From Alphaproteobacteria bacterium (GTDB lineage: Bacteria; Pseudomonadota; Alphaproteobacteria; Sphingomonadales; Sphingomonadaceae): a stretch of 6,511 nucleotides of DNA. The stretch's first letter is position 1, and each line of letters begins with the position of its first letter. The notes beneath the pieces were generated by a model. It made no database searches and was not told the origin of the DNA. It saw only the letters and a program-made list of their open reading frames with translations. Where the stretch lies: assembly GCA_028293055.1 (NCBI GenBank), contig JAQGLD010000311.1, positions 1 to 6,511 of the forward strand. Reading direction: 5' to 3'. Shown here in pieces: positions 1-5,804 of this stretch. The position numbers were made by a program, and so were the translations under genes.

Positions 1-905
1 GCCGCGGCCTGGAGGACGGCATCGCCCACGCCGCGGCCGAAGGCGGCGTTGATCGTGTCGAACCGGCTCACTGCGAGGAGCAGCAGGATCACGGGACCGC
101 CGCTCTCGAGCGCTTGCGAGAGCGCAGCGCGGGCCGCGGCGGCATCGCGAATTCCAGTCATCGAATCCCGCGAGGTCCCCGCCTCGGGCGGAGCGATCGA
201 TTCGGTTCGGCCGATAATCTCGCCTTGGCCCCCCTCGACCCGCAAATGATGGGCGATCCGGCCCTCCGTCTCGGCATCCTTGTGGGCGAAAGCGGTGGCT
301 TCTCCAGTCGCGAGCAATCGATCGACCGCGCCGCGCGCCGCTTTCCGGCCTTCGGGATCGAGCTTGCGGAACAGATCCATCAGGCCGATCCGCTGGCCCG
401 CTTCCTCGCCGAGGCCGGCCTTGCGGGCGAGTGCCGGACTGAGCTCCACGCTTTGCGAGCCCGGGCGCCAGCGCCACGACGGAACCCCGTCGCCACGCCG
501 CGCCGGACGGCGGCCGCCGACCCGCTCGCTATGACGCCGGGCGAACTGGACGGCATGGAGGAATTTCTGCTCGCTGAACGGGCTGACCAGGAAATGGGTC
601 GCGCCGGCAGCGTAGAGCTCTTCGAGCGCGGCCTCGTCAGTGCGCGAGAGCAGGACGAGCAGGCCGGCGGCATTGGCCTCTGCGGGATCGGCAAGACTGC
701 GCACTGCATCGCGGCCCTCGGCCAGCGCGCCGCGCGCGTCGACTACCGCGACCTGGGCGCCCGAGGCGATGAAACGGCTTTCGGCATTCTCGGCGCGGCG
801 CGCCGCGATCGGCTGCCATCCCGCCCGCTCGGCCATTCCGGTCAGCTCGTCGCGATGCCTGAACGAAAGGATGAAGAGCGGCGCCGCACCGCCCGAAACC
901 GCCAT
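1..905 (-). CDS. Receiver-like / PAS-like / degenerate GGDEF signalling protein (partial, N-terminal 301 residues)
   Basis: This gene is open to the left edge and lacks its C-terminus. I translated it by hand from the ATG at 903-905, which has a good GGAGG 7 nt upstream. Residues about 8-125 look like a receiver fold: VVDARG (54-59) could hold the phospho-acceptor Asp, and a beta4-alpha4-beta5 stretch ends in SPF (108-110), where true receivers usually have K-P, so phosphorylation is doubtful. Residues about 143-235 resemble a PAS fold. From about 247 a GGDEF domain begins (DSMTGI, then LLAVSRFDTINAAFG around 276-290). The metal-binding Asp expected at 278 is Ala, the next Asp is Ser280 and the Asp after Asn286 is Ala, so diguanylate cyclase activity is unlikely. 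The rest of the GGDEF domain, and probably an EAL domain, should lie outside the window. It is inferred to be a cytoplasmic c-di-GMP effector or phosphodiesterase; there is no signal peptide or membrane segment in the visible part. It is divergent from nadK. Confidence 0.8.
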   Translation of the reverse strand, partial: MAVSGGAAPLFILSFRHRDELTGMAERAGWQPIAARRAENAESRFIASGAQVAVVDARGALAEGRDAVRSLADPAEANAAGLLVLLSRTDEAALEELYAAGATHFLVSPFSEQKFLHAVQFARRHSERVGGRRPARRGDGVPSWRWRPGSQSVELSPALARKAGLGEEAGQRIGLMDLFRKLDPEGRKAARGAVDRLLATGEATAFAHKDAETEGRIAHHLRVEGGQGEIIGRTESIAPPEAGTSRDSMTGIRDAAAARAALSQALESGGPVILLLLAVSRFDTINAAFGRGVGDAVLQAA

Positions 906-1035
906 CTTTCCGCCTCCTCCCTCTTCGCGAAGGCTCTACCCTGCCCCCACGCCCGCTAACAATCACTTTAGATGCGCCACTGTCCCGGAACGGCCGCGCT
1001 TGCGGCGGGGTCGGCTCGGCTCTAGCTAGGAGGCG

Positions 1036-1821
1036 ATGACGAGCCCGAACGCGGACAAACCGACCGCGCTTCTCGCCTCGACCGCGGAAGCGGCACAGGC
1101 CGCGGAGGCGATGCTGAGGGAGCGGTACGAATTCGTGCCGCTTGCCGACGCGGAGCAGATCGTCGCGCTCGGAGGCGACGGCTTCCTTCTCCAGACCCTC
1201 CACGAAATGCTCCAGCGCGGGAAGATCTGCCCCGTGTTCGGGATGAACCGGGGCACGGTGGGCTTCCTGATGAACGACTGGCGGATCGAAGCCCTGCGCG
1301 AGCGGGTCAATCGCGCCAAGTCCTTCTCGGTCGTGCCACTGCGCATGGAAGCAGTGACGGTCGACGGGACGAGCATTTCCCACCCGGCAATCAACGAAGT
1401 CTCCCTGCTCCGCGAGACTCGGCAGACGGCGTGGATCGAGGTGTCGGTGAATGGCAGGGTCGTCCTTCCGGAGCTCGTCTGCGACGGAGTCCTCGTCGCC
1501 ACTCCGGCCGGTTCCACCGCCTACAATCTCTCCGCCCAGGGGCCTATCCTTCCGCTCGGCTCCAATCTTATGGCGCTGACGCCGATCAGCCCGTTCCGCC
1601 CCCGGCGCTGGCGAGGCGCCTTGATTCCCGACGACCTCAAAATCTCGCTGAGGGTGCTCGACCCGAAGAAGAGGCCGGTCCTCGCGGTCGCGGACCAGCT
1701 CGAGGTTCGCGAGGTGGCGACCGTCGACGTCTCGATCGATCGCAGGCTTGCACTCACCCTGCTGTTCGACCCGGAACATGCCCTCGACGAGCGCATCTCG
1801 ATGGAGCAGTTCGCCGCCTGA
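1036..1821 (+). CDS. nadK: NAD kinase
   Basis: A 261-residue cytoplasmic enzyme that phosphorylates NAD to NADP using ATP or polyphosphate, and so the main source of NADP(H). The signatures are in the expected order: the GGDG nucleotide motif with catalytic Asp (46-49), GTVGFLMN (73-80), the NE pair in the NAD-binding region (120-121), DGVLVATPAGSTAYN (150-164) and the LTPISPF segment (181-187). The length fits the short alphaproteobacterial form, which lacks the N-terminal extension of larger NAD kinases. The ATG at 1036 is preceded by TAGGAGG, but only 2 nt separate GGAGG from the ATG, which is unusually tight. No better start exists, because the next Met is residue 26, after the start of the conserved fold. 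It is divergent from the gene at 1-905 and followed at once by the tRNA-Asn unit. I see no convincing sigma-70 promoter in 906-1035. Family assignment is secure. Confidence 0.95.
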   Translation: MTSPNADKPTALLASTAEAAQAAEAMLRERYEFVPLADAEQIVALGGDGFLLQTLHEMLQRGKICPVFGMNRGTVGFLMNDWRIEALRERVNRAKSFSVVPLRMEAVTVDGTSISHPAINEVSLLRETRQTAWIEVSVNGRVVLPELVCDGVLVATPAGSTAYNLSAQGPILPLGSNLMALTPISPFRPRRWRGALIPDDLKISLRVLDPKKRPVLAVADQLEVREVATVDVSIDRRLALTLLFDPEHALDERISMEQFAA

Positions 1822-1867
1822 CCGGGCTCTGCCGCAGCCGCTAAATGGCGGGTCGGGAGCTAAGCGC

Positions 1868-1897
1868 TTGCCAGCCGTGAAAAAGCATTGCTATAGG
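1868..1897 (+). promoter_or_regulatory. Putative sigma-70 promoter of the tRNA-Asn gene
   Basis: TTGCCA at 1868-1873 matches the -35 consensus at five of six positions. TATAGG at 1892-1897 serves as a -10 with an 18-bp spacer that includes an A-run (1880-1884). Transcription would start near 1904, about 16 nt before the mature tRNA 5' end. The position directly upstream of a tRNA supports the call; it is a consensus match only. Confidence 0.6.
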
Positions 1898-1919
1898 CGC
1901 GCCTCGCCCGAGAGGCTGC

Positions 1920-1994
1920 TCCCCGGTAGCTCAGCGGTAGAGCAACCGGCTGTTAACCGGTTGGTCGATGGTTCGAATCCGTCCCGGGGAGCCA
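1920..1994 (+). tRNA. tRNA-Asn (anticodon GTT), CCA encoded
   Basis: A full cloverleaf can be folded by eye. The acceptor stem is TCCCCGG (1920-1926) with CCGGGGA (1984-1990), all seven pairs Watson-Crick. The D stem is GCTC/GAGC (1929-1932, 1940-1943). The anticodon stem is ACCGG/CCGGT (1945-1949, 1957-1961) with loop CTGTTAA, giving anticodon GTT (1952-1954), which reads Asn codons AAC and AAU. The variable loop is 5 nt. The T arm is GATGG/CCGTC with loop TTCGAAT (1967-1983). The discriminator base is G1991 and CCA is encoded at 1992-1994. The gene has its own promoter-like sequence and a downstream hairpin, so it is probably a single-gene transcript. Confidence 0.98.
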
Positions 1995-1995
1995 A

Positions 1996-2016
1996 CTCGC
2001 GCAGCGCGAGAGTTTT
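1996..2016 (+). terminator. Rho-independent terminator of the tRNA-Asn transcript
   Basis: CTCGCG (1996-2001) pairs perfectly with CGCGAG (2005-2010) across a 3-nt loop and is followed by AGTTTT (2011-2016). The stem is GC-rich but short and the T-run is only four long. Its position two bases after the tRNA CCA makes termination or 3'-end definition the likely role. Confidence 0.65.
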
Positions 2017-2067
2017 CGCCGTTTCACTTTGCGCGCTCGTGCGAACCTCATGACAGGCTGAAGTGCG

Positions 2068-2559
2068 ATGAGCCTCGAATCCGTCCGAGCATGGCTCGCC
2101 GAGCACGCGCCCGACCTTCCGATCATCGAGACCAAGATCAGCACCGCCACGGTCGATCTCGCCGCAGAGGCGCTCGGCGTGGAGCCGGGCAGGATCGCCA
2201 AGACGCTTGCGATAAGGGTCAAGGACGAGACCTTCCTGCTCGTCACCCGGGGCGATGCCCGGCTCGACAACCAGAAGACCAAGGCCCAGTTCGGCGGACG
2301 GCCCCGCATGCTCGGCGCCGATGAGACGCTCGACGTCACCAGCCACCCGGTCGGCGGCGTGTGCCCGTTCGGTCTGCCCGCCGCTTTGCCGATCTATCTG
2401 GATGTAAGCCTGCGCGCCTTTGACGAGGTGTATCCGGCCGCAGGCTCGCTCAACAGCTCGGTGAGGGTGACCCCGAAGCGGCTATCGGCGCTCGTCGCGC
2501 GATCGTGGGTCGACATCTGCCGTCTGCCCGCCGAGACCGCGGAGCCGGCCGATGCGTAG
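2068..2559 (+). CDS. YbaK/EbsC-family aminoacyl-tRNA deacylase
   Basis: A 163-residue cytoplasmic protein of the YbaK / prolyl-tRNA-synthetase-associated editing domain superfamily. Members hydrolyse mischarged tRNAs in trans (for example Cys-tRNA(Pro) or Ala-tRNA(Pro)). Visible signatures are a conserved Lys in AKTLAIRV (Lys45), FLLVTRGDARLD (56-67), the glycine-rich HPVGGVCPFG (93-102) and AAGSLNSSVRV (124-134). The length matches a free-standing single-domain editing protein; nothing is fused to it. The ATG at 2068 has only a weak purine-rich sequence upstream (AGGCTGAAG, 2055-2063). The gene starts 51 bp after the tRNA terminator, so it probably has its own promoter, though none is obvious. 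Which mischarged tRNA it clears cannot be told from sequence, so no gene symbol is given. Confidence 0.88.
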   Translation: MSLESVRAWLAEHAPDLPIIETKISTATVDLAAEALGVEPGRIAKTLAIRVKDETFLLVTRGDARLDNQKTKAQFGGRPRMLGADETLDVTSHPVGGVCPFGLPAALPIYLDVSLRAFDEVYPAAGSLNSSVRVTPKRLSALVARSWVDICRLPAETAEPADA

Positions 2560-2576
2560 CGGATCGGAGGACATTA

Positions 2577-2609
2577 AGCCTTTCGCAAAGGCTCGCTGAT
2601 ATCTGCGAG
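2577..2609. other. Two adjacent inverted repeats upstream of the GGDEF-EAL gene
   Basis: AGCCTTT (2577-2583) and AAAGGCT (2587-2593) form a perfect 7-bp stem with a 3-nt loop, but no T-run follows on either strand. Overlapping its last two bases, CTCGC (2592-2596) and GCGAG (2605-2609) flank a central GATATC, giving an 18-bp near-palindrome with one mismatched pair. The first could end the YbaK-family transcript weakly. The second could be a protein-binding site or leader structure for the gene starting at 2650. Both roles are inference. Confidence 0.35.
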
Positions 2610-2649
2610 GGGCCGGGAATTATTCAGAGCGGAAGACGAGCCAGCGCAC

Positions 2650-4257
2650 ATGCCATCCGAACCGCGCAGCAGCGCCGTGGAGCTCGCCTCCAGCCATCTC
2701 ATCACCACTTGCGCGACGTTCGCGGCGATCGCGACCTTCGTCGGAATCGGAAGCGAGATCGTGCCCGGATCGCTCGGCATCGATCCCGCCTCGTTCGCGG
2801 ATCATGCCGGCCTGCTCACCGCGTTCATCCTCAATATCGCAGTGATCATCTTCGGCTGGCGGCGATCGCGCGATCTCGGCATCGCGTTGGCAGCCAATGC
2901 GGAGGCAGAGCGCCGTGCGCATGAAAATGCAAATTCAGACCATGTCACCGGGCTCGCCAACCGGCGCAAGCTGGTCCGCGCGCTCGAGCTGTTGCTCGAA
3001 CAACCCTCGCCCCACGGCATATTGATCCTGCTGGACCTCGACCATTTCAAGAAGGTCAACGACCTTTACGGCCATGCCGCCGGCGACCAGCTGCTCCAGT
3101 TCGTCGGCGGCACTTTGCGCGCCCAGGTGCCGGACGAGGCCTGCTGCGCACGTCTCGGCGGTGACGAGTTCGCGGTGCTGATGCCCGGCCGCTTCACGGC
3201 CGAGGCAGTCGACTCGATCACAGCGGCGATGGTCGCCAGGCTCGGCGAGCCGGTGCGGCTGGAGCATGTCGTCGCGCACGTCTCCGCCTCACTCGGAGTT
3301 TCGACCATCGACCTATCGGTCGCGAGCGCCGAGACCGCCATGCGGCGCAGCGACATCGCCATGTACGAGGCGAAGCGACTGGGCCGGAACCGCTTCGTCT
3401 GGTTCGAGCCCGAGATGGAACGCGAGCTCGATCTTCGCAACGCGCTCGAGGAGGAGATGCGCGCCGGCATCACGCGGGGCGAGTTCGTGCCTTTCTACCA
3501 GCCCCTGATCAATCTCGGCTCGGGCGAGCTCAAGGGCTTCGAGGTGCTCGCGCGTTGGCAAAACCCACAGCGCGGAATGCTCGAGCCGGCCGAGTTCATT
3601 CCGATTGCGGAAAGCAGCGGCCTGATCTCTGCGCTATCGGCCCACGTCATGCGCAGCGCCCTGCTTGAAGCCAAAGACTGGCCGAACGCGCTCAACCTCG
3701 CGGTCAACCTCTCATCGGTCCAGTTCAAGGATCCGCAGCTCGCGCAAAGGATTCTTAAATTGCTTGCGGAAACCGGCTTTCCGGCCGGGCGGCTCGAGCT
3801 CGAGATCACCGAGAGCGCACTGCTCGAATCGCGCGAGCTCGCGGTCGCAACGGTCGAGAGCCTCAAGAATAGCGGGATCAGCATCTCGCTCGACGATTTC
3901 GGCACCGGCTACGCATCGCTGACCCAGCTGAAATCGCTGCCGTTCGATCGGATCAAGATCGATCGCAGCTTCGTCAGCGCTCTGCTGACCGACGATCAGA
4001 GCAATGCGATCGTCACTACGATCGCCGGCCTCGGCCATTCGCTGAAGCTCCCGATCACCGCCGAAGGAGTCGAATCCGAAGGCGTGCGCGCCCGCCTCGA
4101 GGCGCTCGGTTGCTCGGACGGGCAAGGATGGCTGTTCGGGCAGGCGATACCGGGCGCCGGGGTTCGCCAGCTGCTCGCCGGACAGCTTCCGGACAATGTG
4201 GCGACCGGCGAGCCTTTGTCCGCTCTCCCGCCGAAAGCCGGCCGATCAGCCGCCTAA
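2650..4257 (+). CDS. Membrane-anchored GGDEF-EAL protein (diguanylate cyclase / c-di-GMP phosphodiesterase)
   Basis: A 535-residue signalling protein. Two hydrophobic segments (about 17-34 and 53-70) form a short hairpin-like anchor with no sizeable periplasmic sensor, followed by a helical linker (75-96). The GGDEF domain spans about 97-255: DHVTGLANR (97-105), metal-binding Asp129 and Asp131 in LLDLDHFKKVND, and LGGDEF (169-174). The RxxD inhibitory site usually found just before GGDEF is missing (the aligned stretch is PDEA). The EAL domain spans about 265-512: EVL (298-300) replaces EAL, a common active variant. NLSS (353-356), ELEITES (383-389), DDFGTG (415-420), IKIDRSF (435-441), AEGVES (471-476) and DGQGWLFG (490-497) keep the usual metal and substrate residues. 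So both synthesis and hydrolysis of c-di-GMP look chemically possible; family experience suggests one dominates. The ATG at 2650 has no strong Shine-Dalgarno sequence. The gene converges with rimM. Confidence 0.95.
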   Translation: MPSEPRSSAVELASSHLITTCATFAAIATFVGIGSEIVPGSLGIDPASFADHAGLLTAFILNIAVIIFGWRRSRDLGIALAANAEAERRAHENANSDHVTGLANRRKLVRALELLLEQPSPHGILILLDLDHFKKVNDLYGHAAGDQLLQFVGGTLRAQVPDEACCARLGGDEFAVLMPGRFTAEAVDSITAAMVARLGEPVRLEHVVAHVSASLGVSTIDLSVASAETAMRRSDIAMYEAKRLGRNRFVWFEPEMERELDLRNALEEEMRAGITRGEFVPFYQPLINLGSGELKGFEVLARWQNPQRGMLEPAEFIPIAESSGLISALSAHVMRSALLEAKDWPNALNLAVNLSSVQFKDPQLAQRILKLLAETGFPAGRLELEITESALLESRELAVATVESLKNSGISISLDDFGTGYASLTQLKSLPFDRIKIDRSFVSALLTDDQSNAIVTTIAGLGHSLKLPITAEGVESEGVRARLEALGCSDGQGWLFGQAIPGAGVRQLLAGQLPDNVATGEPLSALPPKAGRSAA

Positions 4258-4271
4258 GCTTCGGCTCGACT

Positions 4272-4292
4272 CGGTTCGGGCTCCCCGAACCG
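4272..4292. terminator. 9-bp hairpin between convergent genes (candidate bidirectional terminator)
   Basis: CGGTTCGGG (4272-4280) pairs perfectly with CCCGAACCG (4284-4292) across a CTC loop. It lies 15 nt after the stop of the GGDEF-EAL gene and 70 nt beyond the rimM stop, between the two converging genes. There is no T-run on either side, so it is not a classical intrinsic terminator; it may assist Rho-dependent termination or protect mRNA 3' ends. A further weak 6-bp stem lies at 4335-4353. Confidence 0.45.
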
Positions 4293-4362
4293 GCCCTTGT
4301 CCGGCATTACCTTGTGCGCCGTGTCTTCCGAGCCGCCAAGCAATCCCCTTGGCTCGAGCACA

Positions 4363-4851
4363 CTAGGCGAGAAACACGGGATCCACGATCATCCTGGCGT
4401 CCACGAGGTCGGCGATCCCGTCTCGGAAAGGCACCATGACCTTGCGCCCGTCGGGGCGCTCGATCTCGATGATGTCGCCGGCGCCGAAATTCTCGACCGC
4501 GACGATGCTGCCGAGCGCCTCGCCGTCCCGGCTTTCGCAGGGCAGGCCGATCAGGTCCGCATGATAATATTCCCCGTCGGCGAGCGGCGGCAGCGCCGAA
4601 CGCGGGACGGTGACGAGCTGGCCGCGCAAGGCCTCCGCGGCATTGCGGTCGGCGATTTCGGCGAAGCGCGCGATCGGGAATGGCGAGCTTGGCTTGACCG
4701 ACGACATAGTGAGCTCGCGTTCGCCCACCTTGACCCTTTTGTGCCACTTGATGCTGTCGACGCCCTCCGCGAACAGCTTCAGCCGCACCTCGCCGCCAAG
4801 GCCATGGGCTCCGGCGATCGCTGCGAGGGTGACGGGTTTTTCATCGGTCAT
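4363..4851 (-). CDS. rimM: Ribosome maturation factor RimM
   Basis: A 162-residue cytoplasmic protein that binds S19 and promotes maturation of the 30S head, including 3'-domain 16S rRNA folding. The N-terminal RimM domain (about 6-87) has the signature AGAHGLGGEVRLKL (13-26). A PRC-barrel domain follows (about 94-162), entered by EYYHADLIG (94-102) and ending in VPFRDGIADLV and MIVDPVF, typical of the family. The start at 4849-4851 was chosen because the family begins just before this motif and GGGGGAGG lies 6 nt upstream. An in-frame ATG at 4936-4938 would add 29 residues encoded entirely by a palindromic repeat and is rejected. That Shine-Dalgarno sequence sits inside the repeat's hairpin. 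It is downstream of rpsP, as in the standard operon, but no trmD follows: the next gene converges on it from 4257. Confidence 0.95.
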   Translation of the reverse strand: MTDEKPVTLAAIAGAHGLGGEVRLKLFAEGVDSIKWHKRVKVGERELTMSSVKPSSPFPIARFAEIADRNAAEALRGQLVTVPRSALPPLADGEYYHADLIGLPCESRDGEALGSIVAVENFGAGDIIEIERPDGRKVMVPFRDGIADLVDARMIVDPVFLA

Positions 4852-4857
4852 TTCATT

Positions 4858-4959
4858 CCTCCCCCTTGATGGGGGAGGTCCGGTGGGGGTGGACCAAGAG
4901 ACCCGCGCCGAGTGCGCGGAGAGTCCACCCCTCCCCAACCCTCCCCATCAAGGGGAGGG
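4858..4959. repeat. 102-bp imperfect palindromic intergenic element (MITE/REP-like)
   Basis: The outer 37 bp (4858-4894 and 4923-4959) are inverted copies, 29 of 37 positions matching by my count. Each arm is itself a hairpin: CCTCCCCC/GGGGGAGG around loop TTGAT (4858-4878), and CCCTCCCC/GGGGAGGG around loop ATCAA (4939-4959). The two loops are complementary. The centre has a third stem, CCGCGC/GCGCGG (4903-4908, 4914-4919). There is no coding capacity. The layout is typical of dispersed non-autonomous palindromic elements in alphaproteobacteria; only one copy is in the window, so dispersal is inferred. It fills most of the rpsP-rimM gap and is transcribed within that operon. Confidence 0.8.
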
Positions 4960-5007
4960 GGCAGTCAGCGCAGAACGCGTACGATACCGCTCTGCGAGAA
5001 CTCGACA

Positions 5008-5769
5008 TTACTCAGCCTTCTCCGCGCCCTCGGCCGGAGCCGCTTCGGGGGCGCCTTCGGCGGGCTCAGACGCGGATTGGCCCTCGTTGCTGGCCTCCGT
5101 GGCAGGAGTGGCCTCGTCGGCCTCGGCCGGAGCAGCGGCTTCTTCCGCCGGAGCTGCAGCTTCCTCGATGGGGGCAGCAGGTTCCTCGACTGGAGCAGCT
5201 TCTTCGACAGGAGCGCCAGGCTCCTCGGCAGGAGCAGCCTCTTCGACCGGAGCGGCAGCTTCCTCGGCAGGAGCGGCGTCTTCGACCGGAGCGGCGGCTT
5301 CCTCGGCAGGAGCTTCCTCCGCGACGGGGGCAGCCTCGGCTTCCGGAGTGGCGGCCTCGATCGCCTCGGCTGCGACTTCGACCGTCTCTTCCTCCGCCGC
5401 GGCCTCGGCGGCGGAAGCAGCCTCGGCGGCCTCGGCATCACGAGTCGCGCGCTCCTCTGCGCGCTCCTTGGCCTTGTCGCCCGGCTCGCCCTTCTTCAGG
5501 TTGGAACGGACCGCGCGCTCGCGGACGCCGGCGGCGTCGAGGAAGCGGGCGACCCGATCGGACGGCTGAGCGCCGACCGAGAGCCAGTGACGCGCGCGAT
5601 CGGCGTCGAGCTTGACCCGCTCGGGGCTGTCCTTGGGAAGCAGCGGATTATAGCTGCCGATCCGCTCGATGAACTTGCCGTCGCGCGCGGTGCGCGAATC
5701 GGTGACGACAATCTTGTAATAAGGCCGCTTCTTCGCGCCGCCGCGCGAGAGCCTGATAGCAACTGACAT
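5008..5769 (-). CDS. rpsP: 30S ribosomal protein S16 with long Ala/Glu/Pro-rich C-terminal extension
   Basis: A 253-residue protein whose first ~90 residues are a normal S16, a primary-to-secondary binder of 16S rRNA needed for 30S assembly: [20 protein letters not shown], then RIGSYNPL (36-43), [19 protein letters not shown] (53-71) and VARFLDAAG (73-81). Residues about 91-110 are a charged helix. From 111 to the end the protein is low-complexity, acidic and rich in Ala, Glu and Pro, including four 13-residue repeats (153-204). Most bacterial S16 proteins are about 80-90 residues; alphaproteobacteria often carry extensions, but more than 140 extra residues is long. The tail is probably disordered and surface-exposed; its role is unknown. 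The start is preceded by AAAGGA (5777-5782) with 7-nt spacing. It lies 35 bp downstream of ffh and upstream of rimM, presumably in one operon. Confidence 0.95.
   Translation of the reverse strand: MSVAIRLSRGGAKKRPYYKIVVTDSRTARDGKFIERIGSYNPLLPKDSPERVKLDADRARHWLSVGAQPSDRVARFLDAAGVRERAVRSNLKKGEPGDKAKERAEERATRDAEAAEAASAAEAAAEEETVEVAAEAIEAATPEAEAAPVAEEAPAEEAAAPVEDAAPAEEAAAPVEEAAPAEEPGAPVEEAAPVEEPAAPIEEAAAPAEEAAAPAEADEATPATEASNEGQSASEPAEGAPEAAPAEGAEKAE
5158..5313 (-). repeat. Four 39-bp in-frame tandem repeats within rpsP
   Basis: Four consecutive units (5275-5313, 5236-5274, 5197-5235, 5158-5196) each encode a variant of [13 protein letters not shown]. The two units nearest the rpsP start differ at only a few bases, while the later ones are more diverged ([26 protein letters not shown]). 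A degenerate fifth unit follows downstream in the gene. Because the unit is a multiple of three, slippage or unequal recombination would change tail length without a frameshift. Confidence 0.8.
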
Positions 5770-5804
5770 TTTCGTTTCCTTTCAAATAAGTCTTGCGATT
5801 GGTT

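Noticed and set aside
114..959. 281-residue open frame on the plus strand
   Set aside because: Antisense to the receiver/PAS/GGDEF gene, which has recognisable domains and a good ribosome binding site.
906..1035. Divergent promoters between the first gene and nadK
   Set aside because: Partial hexamers exist (for example TTGCGG at 1000-1005) but the paired -10 would overlap the nadK ribosome binding site; nothing convincing on either strand.
637..1779. 380-residue open frame on the minus strand
   Set aside because: It runs antisense to nadK and across into the first gene in the wrong frame; the composition is Arg/Gly/Pro-rich with no family motif, typical of GC-rich shadow frames.
1920..2068. 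tRNA-Asn as an attachment site for an integrated element
   Set aside because: No integrase gene, no repeated copy of the tRNA 3' end and no compositional shift is seen downstream.
4335..4353. 6-bp stem GCCAAG/CTTGGC just after rimM as an intrinsic terminator
   Set aside because: The stem is short, the loop is 7 nt and no T-run follows on the minus strand; too weak to call alone.
4852..4938. Longer rimM starting at the in-frame ATG at 4936-4938
   Set aside because: The extra 29 residues are encoded by the palindromic repeat and are not RimM-like; the Shine-Dalgarno directly precedes the 4851 start.
5158..5313. Regular repeats that might suggest a CRISPR array
   Set aside because: Units are contiguous with no unique spacers, in frame and encode the S16 tail.
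4610..5766. Long plus-strand open frames rich in Ala/Ser/Gly or Arg/Pro opposite rpsP
   Set aside because: The repetitive GC-rich tail of rpsP keeps all frames open; rpsP itself is unmistakable and these frames have no real domains.
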